Positions 27,780-38,789 of a stretch of 64,000 nucleotides of DNA are shown piece after piece. The notes beneath the pieces were generated by a model. That model had not been told where the DNA came from. It saw nothing but the letters and a program-made list of their open reading frames with translations, and made no database searches. The DNA lies in NCBI GenBank assembly GCA_036874045.1, contig CM072336.1:6476501-6540500 (forward strand), given 5' to 3'. This DNA is from Cymodocea nodosa. Taxonomy: Eukaryota > Streptophyta > Magnoliopsida > Alismatales > Cymodoceaceae. Numbering within the stretch: position 1 is the stretch's first letter; each line of letters opens with the position of its first letter. The position numbers were made by a program, and so were the translations under genes.

Positions 27780-28640
27780 GTCTCATGGAATCATTATTCC
27801 ATCTCTCTCGTACAAATCAATATCTCTGTGTTCTGTGTCAGAAGAAAAAGAAGCGAGCAATCTCCTCTTAAAATTATAAGGTCATCTTACACAAAACAAG
27901 GGCGAGCTATAGATCGACCTACAATTGGTGAAGCTTGCAGATCGAGTGGAAAACTTGTGATTGTCGGCAAAAACAGTTGAATGGACTTACAGGGTGTAGC
28001 TTCCGGCTGTGTTGAGGGTGTGCATTGATTTGGGGCGACGGGGCGAGGATTTCAGCCAAGGGTTCCGACGGCATTGACTGTGATAGAGACTGCTCTGGTT
28101 TCGATCGAGGGTTTCAACAGCATGTCGAATGTCCATAGTTTGCGACGTTCTTCAAGCGGCATTTCGAGCATCGATGGTCTTCGGGCGAGTAGCAACGTCG
28201 GATGCGAGAGAGGAAGGCTTCAGGGGAGGCAACTCCGTTCGAGACTACTCTGGTACCAACAAGTGACGAAATCAGGCGAGAGTGCGAGTAGCGGCGTCAG
28301 ATGTGAGAGAGAAGGATTCCGGGGACGCGATTCTGGAGAGTCGAACGTTTGATTCCTCGAGGAGGGAAGGAGGGAAAAGAAAGATGTAGATTTCGATCGA
28401 CACAAGCCCCGACCCCAATGGTCCAACCTCGTCGGTCACCACCTCGACACTTGATAGTTGTGTGAGTCAATACCTCCTTTCAGGTAATGGGATCAAGCCT
28501 CTGGCTCTGGCGCTTGGCACTTGGGCGCCACGCACGCTACACACAATGGTGCACCACTCCATCGTGCAAGCTCATCGGCATTGGTCGACATCTCGTCCCT
28601 CTTGCATCACATACTTACAAAACAATCGTTACGGTCTTAA
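27780..28640. other. GC-rich block of unknown origin between two copia pieces
   Basis: The composition changes sharply at about 27980, becoming GC-rich with many CG dinucleotides, and AT-rich DNA returns after about 28640. Two imperfect copies of a roughly 54-base segment lie inside, at about 28183-28236 and 28284-28338 (shared words GCGAGTAGC, GATG(C/T)GAGAGAG, GGAAGG/GAAGGATTC). No protein family was recognised. Confidence 0.35.
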
Positions 28641-28948
28641 ATCTTATACATTCAACGTGATAAAAAGCAATTTCTATTTGATTTTCAACATATCAATGAT
28701 CTAAATGATATATTAATTTTATTATAATGTTATATTTTATAAGTTCGATATATTGTTAAAGAAATCAAAAGATCAAAAGTTTCCTATAAGACTATTCTAT
28801 TTTCAACTTAACACAACTTAGCATAATCAAATTATACTACTTTTAATCAGTATAACATACATATGCTTAAGCTACAACATTCACACTTTCGATAAAATGC
28901 AACCTGACACAAATGATGCTAGGTACGAAGGAAATCTTGTTAGACTAC

Positions 28949-29152
28949 TGTAGAAAAGATTCGAAAAATCAATCAATTCAACAGATTGAGAAAAAAGAAG
29001 AGTGAAGGTAAACAGTAAATCTCAAAATAATTTATTCATCGAGCATCAATACAGCTAACAAAACAACTCAAATATATACAGTTATAATTGAATATTCGGT
29101 AGGATCCGAATACAAGAAAATTTAAAAAGAATAAGAAAAAATAAAACTTACA
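28949..29152 (-). repeat. Copia 3' LTR in inverted orientation (about 204 bp)
   Basis: On the minus strand it starts TGTAAGTTTT right after the purine tract AGGGAGAG and ends CTTTTCTACA. It therefore has intact TG...CA ends and is less decayed at its start than its partner at 25278-25484. It belongs to an element pointing the opposite way. Confidence 0.85.
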
Positions 29153-29470
29153 CTCTCCCTTAAATTGGGGAGAAAAAATTCTTAAGACCCAATTTACAAA
29201 GAAATCGATTAAAAGAAGGTGAACTGAGTGATTTTGTAAGAATATCAGCAATTTGGTTTGCTGATTTGGTAGATCAAAAGCTTTGTCCTCTCATGAAATA
29301 CTAGAGTTTTTGCAATTTGTAATGCAGCTGAATTATCATGGTAAAGTTCTGTTGGAGTAAGTTGGTTTATGCCAAGTTCTTTAAAGACAGCTCACAACAA
29401 ACAACCAGGTGATTTCTTTAGTAGTGGTGCACATTGCTCTATACTCTGCTTTCAACTGAGGAGTAAGATA
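29153..29470 (-). mobile_element. Copia RNase H tail next to the inverted LTR
   Basis: On the minus strand this gives the end of a copia polyprotein, with NQIADILTKSL, FNRFLCKLGL and then the polypurine tract and LTR. The part before it (LTPTELYHDNSAALQIA-like at about 29310-29350) is also recognisable. Stop codons are present. The element breaks off near 29470, where Harbinger-like fragments begin. Confidence 0.75.
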
Positions 29471-30270
29471 TCATGTACTTTTTACTTCATAAATTTATTC
29501 GTAAGGTTGATAAAATAAATTTATTTGAAGATCTTAAAGATAAGTTAGAAGATATGAATATTTATGATAAGATACAAATAATAAGAGAAGTACATTCAGA
29601 AGTAAATATTATAGTTTAAATGAGTTAAAAATGAAGAAAAGAATTAATAAATAAGATGCATGAAAATATATTGATGCATGAAAATATATTGATGTCAAGA
29701 AATTTTGATGATATTTTCCTAATTTATAGCATTATTTCATAACAAATATTTTTGTACTTTTAAAATTGATTTGTAAGTTTTACTTAGTATATGTTAGATA
29801 TCTTAATTGATTATAATTTATTTATTTTGAGATATGGGATATCATTTATCTGATTACGATGATAACTAACTTCTAATTAATATTGTAAAAAATTTCAATT
29901 ATAGACATTTATAGTTAAAAATAGTAATTAAGCATATATTTGGAGTTGTCAAATATTATTTTGTAATTTTACAAAATCACATATTATACTTATATAAAAC
30001 TCAAGTTAAAATTGTTATTATATATTTTTTACTTTATAATTTTATTCATAAAATTAGTAAAATAGATTTACTTAAAGATCTCAAAGATGAGCTAAAGATA
30101 TGAATATGTATAATAATATACAATCAACGAATGAAATACATTTAAAAGTGAATACTATAGTTTAAACTAAGTCAAGAATGAATAAAAAAAATAGTAAGAA
30201 ACGTGAAAAAATTATAATATCAATGTGAAAATAGAAGGAAATTTTGATGATATTTTCCTAATTTATAGCA
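29470..30270 (+). mobile_element. Two tandem PIF/Harbinger transposase C-terminal fragments
   Basis: 29470-29710 and about 29980-30250 both match the 3' end of the Harbinger element at 10.8-13.3 kb: a tract reading LLYNFIHK, then a DLLKDLKDEL-like helix. The right one also has the upstream part (VVKNFNYRHL and the conserved FGVV, about 29880-29970). Both are followed by similar trailer DNA (ATTTTGATGATATTTTCCTAATTTATAGCATTATTT-like) at about 29700 and 30240. Stop codons are frequent. Confidence 0.65.
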
Positions 30271-32400
30271 TTATTTGATAACAAATGTTTTCACACTTTT
30301 GAATGATTTTCTACATTATTTGTACTTTTTTTATGATAAAAATTCAAATGTGTGAACTTTGAATTTATATAATTGTTGAAGTTCTTTGATATATTGTAAT
30401 ATCTAAAATATTGTAATTCCTAACATTTTATCAAATATAAATACTTCTTGAGAATACTGACTTCTTTGACTTTATATTATGTACACAGATACCTTTTTCC
30501 TTTCTAACTTTTTAAATTTTACATTTATGACCATTTCGAATTTTCCGTTTCCGCTAAATCCAAATTTTCTGTTGTGCATAAACGAATTCAATAAATATCC
30601 CCAACCGTGCAAGCATGTTAAAGTCTTTTTGAATTTTATAGGTTCAATATATTAACATAGGATTTGATATACTGAAATCAGTGACAAAAAAGTTGTCTTT
30701 TTTTTTTTTACTGACATAATATTGGATGTATGCTCTGGATTAATATGACAGAAGAAAATGATAAATAACTTTTTTTATCTTGTTGTATCTCTTGAACCCT
30801 TTTGCATTGTTTTGGGCTTGATTTAATTGGATTGTTTAAGAAGGTTGTCGCTCCTGGGATTTCAAAATTGAAGTTTAATTTTTTTTTTTGCTTTGAAAAA
30901 AAGAAAAAAGGTTGTAGCAAATACTATCGTGGAAGTCATACGCCGACGCACATGATGGAACACAGATAGACCAGTAATCCATTAAACAGGACAAGCAAGG
31001 AGGAGGGAGGGACACATGACGGGTCAAGCTCAAGCACGATGAAATGGTTACGGGTACCTGGACGAACCGCTTCGGAGACGATCGGCACGACGATTCGATT
31101 GTGTCAACTCTGCGTTTGAAAAAACAAAAAAGAAGAAGCTCAACCCACCCAATGTTAAGACTTTTAGGCACGTATGCATAAGTACTTACCGTCACATTAA
31201 GTTAATCAACCAGCCAGTAGTTAATCAAAAACGAGTAATGAAGTATATCCTTCCTCGGCGTTTTGGAAGATCAAGTGTGCGATCAGGTTTCTTCTTCTTC
31301 TTCTTCTTTTTGTAAAGTGACCAGGTACCGGTCTGGGTTGATATGTACCATTCGGCGGTGTATATCTACCATCGTCTAGGCCTTACTTACCAAATGCCTC
31401 GTTCACGGCGAAGGCTTCCATATTTAATTTATTGTATGGTTCAAAATTTGCTACAAGTCATTCGTACACATACCTACTCGGGTAGCCAAGTTGCGTCGTC
31501 CGTACTCTCTTACGTCAAATAGGGAGAGACACGTCAGCCTGTTAACGTCTATCTCGACTGACTGATTTTCCTGTATCTTGAGCCGATCAGTTATTCGACC
31601 CATGTGTGGTTCCAGTTCGACGTGGCTCCGGTTGATCTAATAGGTATGTTTTAGATCATAGAAATAAATATTTAGATTATGTATAGTTAAGATTACGACG
31701 CTAATCGAGGTTTTTAGTTTTTTTTTTTTTTTTTTTAATATTGCAGAGCGTTTCGTATAATCTTTGTTTGATTAAGATTATACATCATGCCAGTATTTTT
31801 GAGGATATACTTTCAATTGAACACGTAATCCTATGATTGGTCAAAATTTCGATTATGCAAATTATTGACAGCCTCACACATGATTATCTTGCGAATACAT
31901 ATAGATTATGATCATAATATCTCAATGGCTTGTTGGGATTAGAAGAAGATAGATTACTTGTTCTGCAAGTTTTGCAATGAAAAAAGCGAGCGTTTATACA
32001 ACTACAACTGGGAATTATTGCAGCGGAAAAAAAGACACGAGCATTTTTGTCTTGTCCATTCGGAATTGGGGTCTGATTTTGTGTGTACCAGAAATGGTTT
32101 TATTTTATTCCCACGTGTTGTCTTTTTTGACGGTGGAGATGGAACGTTAGTCTGTGCTCCCTTCAGGCATCCCAAATACACATCCTGCCTAGGTTGAAAA
32201 TTCTCGCGCGTGCGGGTGTAAAGGCCAATTAATCCTTTATATATGATTACTTTTTTATTTTTCAGGTTGTTGATTAGTTATTAATTTGTTTCACCTTATA
32301 ATTTCACGGATTTTTTTGGGCTAAGTTGCGAAAAAATAAAAGTTAATTCCTCAATTTGACGTCTTCGTTCTCGGCTCTCCCCTACAAAAAAAAAGAAAAA
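30271..32400. other. AT-rich intergenic DNA, no gene recognised
   Basis: Homopolymer T/A runs and short frames without conserved motifs. 30900-31640 is less AT-rich and could be old genic or retroelement DNA, but nothing can be assigned. Confidence 0.35.
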
Positions 32401-32544
32401 AAGACGTTTACGTCTGCGTCACCATATAATTTACGTACCGTAGTCGGCAAAAACGGCAAAAGAAGAGAGAGAGAAAAAACGAAGCGGAAATGCAACCACG
32501 ACGGCCGTGGCCGGTGGCCCCACCAAAAGCAGCACAGCATCCCG

Positions 32545-32560
32545 TTCGCCTATAAAAACT
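32545..32560 (+). promoter_or_regulatory. Candidate TATA box of an orphan promoter
   Basis: CTATAAAAAC lies in a GC-rich context and is followed by pyrimidine-rich, leader-like DNA. This is the arrangement of a plant core promoter, but no supported gene body follows. Only the sequence pattern supports it. Confidence 0.3.
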
Positions 32561-33695
32561 CCACCGCCTAAGATGGCAGCCACGACCAGGATGCGGACGG
32601 ATGGACGGGTCTCCTCCTTGTGCGGTCGCCGTCGTCCCTGATTCGCTTGGTGCAGGTCGGGAAGACAAAAGCCTCCGATCCGGCGGTCGCCGCATGGATC
32701 GGTTCTCCTCCCGCCTTGCATCAACTGAATCGGTGACGGAAGGCGAAGGGAAGGGCACGATTCTCAGTTGATTGCTTCTGACCGTCAGATCTCGTCTTTC
32801 GCAGGCCAGATCTGTGATCGGTGGTCTTCCTTTTTGAGGAAAAAGAAAATTCCTTTGTTGGTTTGCTGATGAGCGAGTCTTTCTGTTCGGAGCCACTACT
32901 CCTTTGTTTCGGTTCTTCCCTTTCCTCTGGATTTCTGTGGAACCAGGTGTGTTTATCGGGGAAAAAAAAATTCAATTTTTCGAAACACACGGACACCCGC
33001 ACATACACACACACACACACACATATCTATATAGTTCGGAGATCGCGAAAAGGAAGGTATGACGACCTTGATAAGGAAAATTAGATGAGGAATAGATGTT
33101 AAGCTATAGTTGTGATCTTCATATCTATCTCCACGTAATTTAGTTACGTTCCTTATCTCGCAGGAGTAGCGATTGAATCCATATTCTTCGACTCCAGCCG
33201 GCTGTCTGATTTTGCAATATTTCTTTTAGATTTTATGATGGAAACACCTTGTGTAATTTGATTTTACAGGTTTAATGCAATAACCATAACTAATTTATTT
33301 GTTTTAGAGAAAAGTTACAACGCTACGTAGCCATACATACATCGCAACTGGTAAGAAGATCTCATCCACAAATCGTATTGAATTAAAATTGCAAGAACAG
33401 ACCACATTGTCTATCTTTCAGTTATTTAAATCCTGGGAGCCTCGTTCCCTTCTTCTGTTCTGCACGGAATTTCACCGATGTCTGTCTAGCTGCCGGCGCT
33501 TCCATCTGCGTGTGAAGTTCAGGTCTTATTTTTTAGAAAGATCGATCGTCCAAGTAGCCGGCGTCAGGAGTTCGCACTGTGGATGATCCAATATTGAAGT
33601 TCGTACTGCCGCTGAAGACCTCTCGTTCTCTCCCACCAACTCTTGTTGTTTTCTTTTGCTTCAATAGTGCAAGGATCGGATGATATTCTCACGCC

Positions 33696-33779
33696 ATGGC
33701 CGTAGATCTCTCGGTCAATTGTTTGAAGGGTCTGGCTCCCCCAGAACTTTCTAAGAAACGGTACCTTCGTCTTCGTTGA
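33696..33779 (+). other. Possible short first exon or upstream ORF
   Basis: An ATG in a strong context (GCCATGG) opens a 27-codon frame beginning MAVDLSVNCLKGLAPPELSK. A possible splice donor (AAACG/GTACCT) falls inside codon 22. It lies about 1.1 kb downstream of the candidate TATA box, after leader-like DNA with possible splice sites near 32948 and 33165. No following exon was recognised. It could be the start of a gene whose body was lost to transposon insertion, or chance. Confidence 0.2.
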
Positions 33780-34346
33780 AATTTCATTTTCATAATGAAC
33801 AGGCTACAGCTGTTGAAGTACTACTACTTCGTGTATTGAATGTAATTTATTGTCATTAACTCCTGTATCGAATCTAGTCTGATAAAAAGGAAAAACAAAT
33901 GTTTTTGTTTATGTTTCGATGTCGTAGTTTATTCGTATGACGTAATTTCTGGGTAAACACGTTTAGTGTTTTTTTGTTGTAACAGGTAATACAATCGAAA
34001 CTAATTAATTAATATTGTCATACAAAGATTGTAACATTATTTTACAATAAATGTAACACGAATGTCTTTGGTTCAAAAGATTGACTTGGCAGAACTTCTT
34101 TTCGTAACGCGATTTATGATTAATCTCACGCGACAGTCGGGATGTGTTTGCAGAGCAAGGAGGAGATTACCATTTCAGTACAATCTCATTAATTTTCTTT
34201 CCTCAGAGTTCTCTTCTATTTTTTCTTTGAGTTTTCTTCTGTATTTGAAAAATTTATCACCTATTTACAGATTTTTAGATGCCATTAGCTTAATTTTAAT
34301 TAAAATATTTTTAAAAGCATTGGGTATTTAAAGACATTGAAAACCC

Positions 34347-34757
34347 ATGCCTCCTGTTTCTCTAATCTTCCTTTTTCTCTTCTTTATTATTCAGATATCT
34401 GCAAATCCATGGTTCACTTCACCTCGTCTTTCTCCTTCCTTCCCATCAAGCACACACACTCACCCTTACAGTCATGGTCGGCAGGCCTCCACCCACCTGA
34501 ACCGGCAGACAAAGGATCGTCGTCAATCGACAGGTGCCTTGTCAGGGATGAGGCCGGTTTGCTTCCACTTTCATCGTACTCGTAACATATTTAAACCTTT
34601 GAAAGGCAACTATTCTCTAGATGTAGTTACGTTAAATGTTGCATTGCTTCATCGTATCCATTCCCATCCGTTGGTTCAAGATAAATGTCTCGTAAGTAGC
34701 CACCTGAACGTCCAAAACACACGCACACACTTTTCTATCGAAGGTAGTCAAAAGTGA
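34347..34757 (+). CDS. Hypothetical 136-residue protein with signal-peptide-like start
   Basis: The frame starts with ATG. Residues 1-19 are hydrophobic (PVSLIFLFLFFIIQISA), followed by a plausible signal-peptidase site before NPWF. The rest is rich in His, Ser, Thr and Arg with no recognised domain. A TATTTAA box-like run lies about 20-25 bases upstream of the ATG, which is too close for a normal leader. I do not recognise the family. It may be a small secreted protein, or a chance frame in a pyrimidine-rich tract, since T-rich DNA readily codes for Phe/Leu runs. Low confidence. Confidence 0.25.
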   Translation: MPPVSLIFLFLFFIIQISANPWFTSPRLSPSFPSSTHTHPYSHGRQASTHLNRQTKDRRQSTGALSGMRPVCFHFHRTRNIFKPLKGNYSLDVVTLNVALLHRIHSHPLVQDKCLVSSHLNVQNTRTHFSIEGSQK

Positions 34758-34900
34758 CTTTAGATCAGACTTTGTTGAAAATCTGTTGACGTGGAACGAA
34801 ATCCTGCGTGCCTCAGAACCAATAAAAGATATTTATTTAATGTGTCGATGAAAAGATATTTGAGTAGACGTTGGAATGTGATCATAAAGACCACCGGTCG

Positions 34901-34922
34901 TATATATATATATATATATATA
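34901..34922. repeat. (TA)n microsatellite
   Basis: A pure TA run of about 22 bases sits immediately before an LTR-like promoter segment. Confidence 0.9.
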
Positions 34923-34924
34923 TC

Positions 34925-35140
34925 TTCACCGGAACGCGGTCACGTAGACCACGTTGACCACTGTGGAATTGATGCTATTTCTCCCGTTATAAATAGGAAC
35001 GAGGAGGAAGAGGTTGGGTAGAACGGAACTCCCCGCCTACTGCTGAAGTCCCAAAATAGTTGCCGACAAACTTGCCAGAAACCTAATGCCGCCGTCCGCA
35101 CATCGTTGGTCAATCGCGAGCCGCCACCACCGAACACCAA
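34925..35140 (+). repeat. LTR-like segment preceding a copia primer site
   Basis: It contains GACCACGTTGACCACTGTGG and, about 30 bases on, CCCGTTATAAATAGGAACGAGGAGG, a TATA-box region. The same two phrases recur in the same order and orientation at 38410-38560. The segment ends just before a primer-binding site. LTR ends were not pinned down. Confidence 0.55.
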
Positions 35141-35144
35141 CAAG

Positions 35145-35156
35145 TGGTATCAGAGC
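35145..35156 (+). other. Retrotransposon primer-binding site
   Basis: TGGTATCAGAGC, an exact match to the initiator-Met tRNA-complementary site of plant copia elements, directly follows the LTR-like segment. Confidence 0.85.
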
Positions 35157-35299
35157 ATTCGCCTCCGTCTGTTTGCGCGCCCACCGATCCACCGGCGCCG
35201 CTTCCAGCCTTCGCTCGAAAGTCGTAGACGAACTCAACTTCGTTCAAACCGACGGTCCTCCGCCTTGGATAACATGGAAGGCAGGCCGTACCCAAAATC

Positions 35300-36900
35300 A
35301 TCGGTGATCTTTTTGATATATGATATTATATGGTAATAATAATAGTAAGTGAAGAAAAGGAAAATAGATTAGTAACGTAAAAAGGAGTTAAAAAAAGGGT
35401 TTATTTTTGTTAAATTTATCTTTGATTATATTGCATGTATATTTAATCACATTTTTTTTATTAAAAAAGGATGATTTATTTTAGATTATTATTATTTGGA
35501 TGCTTAAAAGAGGGGATTATTTTTAAGAGTTTATTGTTAATTAGAAATTTTATTTTCTAGTTGATTTATTGCATGCTTTAACTTAAAAAAAAAATTATTT
35601 GCTTGTTTGGAAAGAATTATTTTCAAAAATTAATTAAACAAAATAGTCTATTTCTATTATATTTATTGTAAATTTACATAATTTATGGAATTAAGCATTT
35701 TATGGAAATTTAATTTGGAAATTTGAAATATTGATTAGAAAATTTTCAATTTGATTTAATTTATATTTTATTAAAGATTTGTATTCATTACTTCAGTAAA
35801 TTAATCTCAACAGAACTAACAAAAGTTGAAAAATTAAATAAGCTAAATTATATTATGTGGTATAGGAAAATTAAATATGCCCTTATCTATGATAATCAAA
35901 AATATGTTATTAAGTTTATTTCTCTGGAAATAGATATTAATGTTCTTGAGGTAGAAATTAGAAAAATGAAAATTTGATAATCAAAAGGCTAGAAGTCTTA
36001 TGTTTGTTTATAAAAAATAGCTTAACAAAATATTTTGATATATACAATACTTGCACACAAACTATGGAATGCCTTCAAGGAGGAATATGATAAAACTTTA
36101 AATATAAATACTACAAATGACAACTATTCTTAATAGTTTGCTAAGTAGTTTTGATATATTTACCACAATGCTCAAATCTACATTACTTCAACTTTATTGT
36201 TAGTTAGGTTACGAATAGAATAAGAAATTATGACAAGTTAAAGAAGATATCAATCAAATTTGGAAGAAGCTAATGTAGTATTTCAAAAATTCAAAAATGA
36301 CAAGAACAAGAAAAAAGGCAATAGTTCAAGTTAAATCAAACATAAGGAAAGAACCCATGTGGATCTTCCTATGTGTGTGGCTAATTTGACCATTTTAAAA
36401 TAAATTGTCCCAACAAGAATGTAAATAAAGGCAATGTCCCAAAATAAGGTGCAACTCAGAAGAAAGTATTCATTAGTGTTATGGAATGCAATAAGTTTAT
36501 GGTTCCAAACTCTAATGATTGGTAGGTTGATTCTAGAGCAAATAGACATACTACAAAAATAAAAATAAAAATTAGAATCCTTCACCAAGTTCAAGCTTGT
36601 AGAATAACATATTTATATGGATAACAAAACCTATTTAAATGTGGAAAGAATTAATACCTATCGACTAGACATCGATGATAATATTATGATTTTAAAAGAT
36701 GTCCTATATGCACTTAACATGAGATAAAATTTGATTTCTATTAACGTTTTAATGAAAAATAATATATTACTACTTTGGAAAGATATCATTTTAATGCATA
36801 TCTGATTTGAAATATTACCACTTATACTTGGTAACTAGCAACTACACATGGAATCTAACAAATATAAAGTAATTGTCGAATAAAGGAAATCGAAGAAGAA
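35300..36900 (+). mobile_element. Copia gag remnant
   Basis: Broken plus-strand frames give the copia gag pattern. There is a YYMWYRKIKYAL-like motif near 35860, and a helix-rich middle. A degenerate zinc knuckle near 36370-36420 reads CG...DHFKINCP. A downstream VLYALNM...NLIS motif near 36700-36740 is typical of the protease/pre-integrase region. Stops are frequent. No integrase or polymerase continues on this strand. Confidence 0.6.
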
Positions 36901-38390
36901 TTGAAAACCAAAATACAAAATATACAAAAAAAGAGAGAGTTGATAAAAAATATTCTTTGTGAACTATTGAAGCATCTCAATAAAGGATTGAGTTCAAAGT
37001 TTATTGAAGAATTTTTCTGAAGAATAAAAAGAGAGTCTGTAACAACTATTGAAGATTAAATCATATAGAATCATCCAGATTTCTCTTGAAATGTTGCAAC
37101 ATTCAATATCTTTATAGGGAGTTTTCTGTAGTTTATTTTAATCATTTTGAGTCTTGTACTCTTATGTTGAAAATCTTTTTAAACTTCTAAAAATCCTAAC
37201 TTACAAGGATATTGTAAGTGAACATTCACAAGGTTAGGGCCTTAGTGAAGAAAGTGAATAATGACTTCACTTATTCAAGATTGAGGTCTTAAGTACACAA
37301 GATTGATACTTTGTGCAAAGTTATTGTTGAGCTAGAGGAAAACAACAATTGCAAGGTTGTTGCTCAACCTATAAAAGTAGCATAACTCAGGTTTGTACTT
37401 TACTTAAAAAGTACTTAATGAATTTTCAAAGTTGGGGCTCTAAGGAGTGGACTATCTATTTTTAGAAAACCACTATAAAATTTTCTGTGTTCATTTGTGT
37501 GTAATTGTACCTTACTTTTTAAATCAATTAAGATCAAGGTATATTAGTGTCAATTGCTTTTGAAAATATTTTAAAAGTAATTAGATTTGTTAAGACATTA
37601 TTTACCTTTCTCTAGTGTATTATTCAATCTTCACAGAGTTAGCATATATTATGAGTTTCATAAGTAATTATTAAAATAATCTCAAAACAACACATTGAGA
37701 AATTATTAAAAAATAATGAAATATTTAAAAGGAACATTACGCCACAAGTTAACATTTCAAGTGAAAAAGTTTAAGACCTTAGTGGTGATAAAAATAACAA
37801 AAAGTATATTTTAGGACATTTGTTTATCTTTGGAGGTAGAGATGTATATTAAAGAAGTAAAAAGCAAGGGTGTATAGTAAAATATACATAAAAAGTTAAA
37901 TATGTTACTTATAGTACAACTACCACATATGTAGTTTAGATCAAAAGATTTTTAAACAATTTAAATCTTGACTTAGATAACTAGCTCAATTAAAATGTAT
38001 CATGACAACTAAGCTACAATCATTTTTATTAGTAGTAGTACTAATAGTTTAAGAGAAAGACATATTGATATACATTATCATTATATTTGTGATATTGTAG
38101 AAAGATGAGAAATAAAATCGAATTATATCCCCTACAAGTGATATAATTGCTTATCATTTAATTAAAGAAATTTTAGTGAAAAAATTCATCCAGTATGTTA
38201 GTCTAATAGAATTAAGAAATATTTTCATTGATAATGAAAATAAAGATTATTCTCATGAATAATGAGAGTGGAATTTGAAAATAATTTGATTTTTATAGAT
38301 GGTGGAAGTGAAAATTAGAATATTATACGTCCCAAGGATAATGGGAACGTATAATAAATTTGATGCATAGAATTTAGCATATGTTCTTGA
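36900..38390. other. AT-rich remnant DNA, nothing further recognised
   Basis: No conserved frame. It lies between the copia gag remnant and the second LTR-like segment, so it is probably decayed internal or inserted element DNA. Confidence 0.3.
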
Positions 38391-38620
38391 CAACCAAAGA
38401 AGAGATGCTGAAATGTGGTCACATGTACCACCACTGGAATGTGGTGACATAAACCATGTCGACCACTGTGGTCATGTTGAAAATGACGAGAGCGATTAGC
38501 GTATAGGGAGAAGTGGGGGGCTATCGCTCCCATTATAAATAGGAACGAGGAGGTTAACACAAATAAAAAATGCGTTGGGACGAAGGAAACATTGAAGAAG
38601 ATAGGTAGAGAAAATATTTT
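38390..38620 (+). repeat. Second LTR-like segment (partner of 34925-35140)
   Basis: It shares GTCGACCACTGTGG-like and CCCATTATAAATAGGAACGAGGAGG phrases with the segment at 34.9-35.1 kb, in the same order. About 45 extra bases lie between them here. This is consistent with a diverged LTR pair around the copia gag remnant, or with two related solo LTRs. Confidence 0.5.
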
Positions 38621-38789
38621 TGGATATATATATATAGAATCCAAATTCAAACATTCTATACAAATTCCTACCATATATAGAATCATAACGTATGGCCATG
38701 TGTGATTACTAAATATAGAATATAAAATCTCTATATTTAGAGAGTCCATTATGAGCATAATTAATATCCCCTTGTGATGGGGTACCCAA

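Noticed and set aside
32408..32896. A 162-codon minus-strand Arg/Pro-rich frame
   Set aside because: It lies in GC-rich leader-like DNA with no conserved motif. The plus-strand promoter reading is more plausible.
35145..35156. tRNA gene fragment
   Set aside because: It is the retrotransposon primer-binding site complementary to initiator Met tRNA. No cloverleaf can be formed around it.
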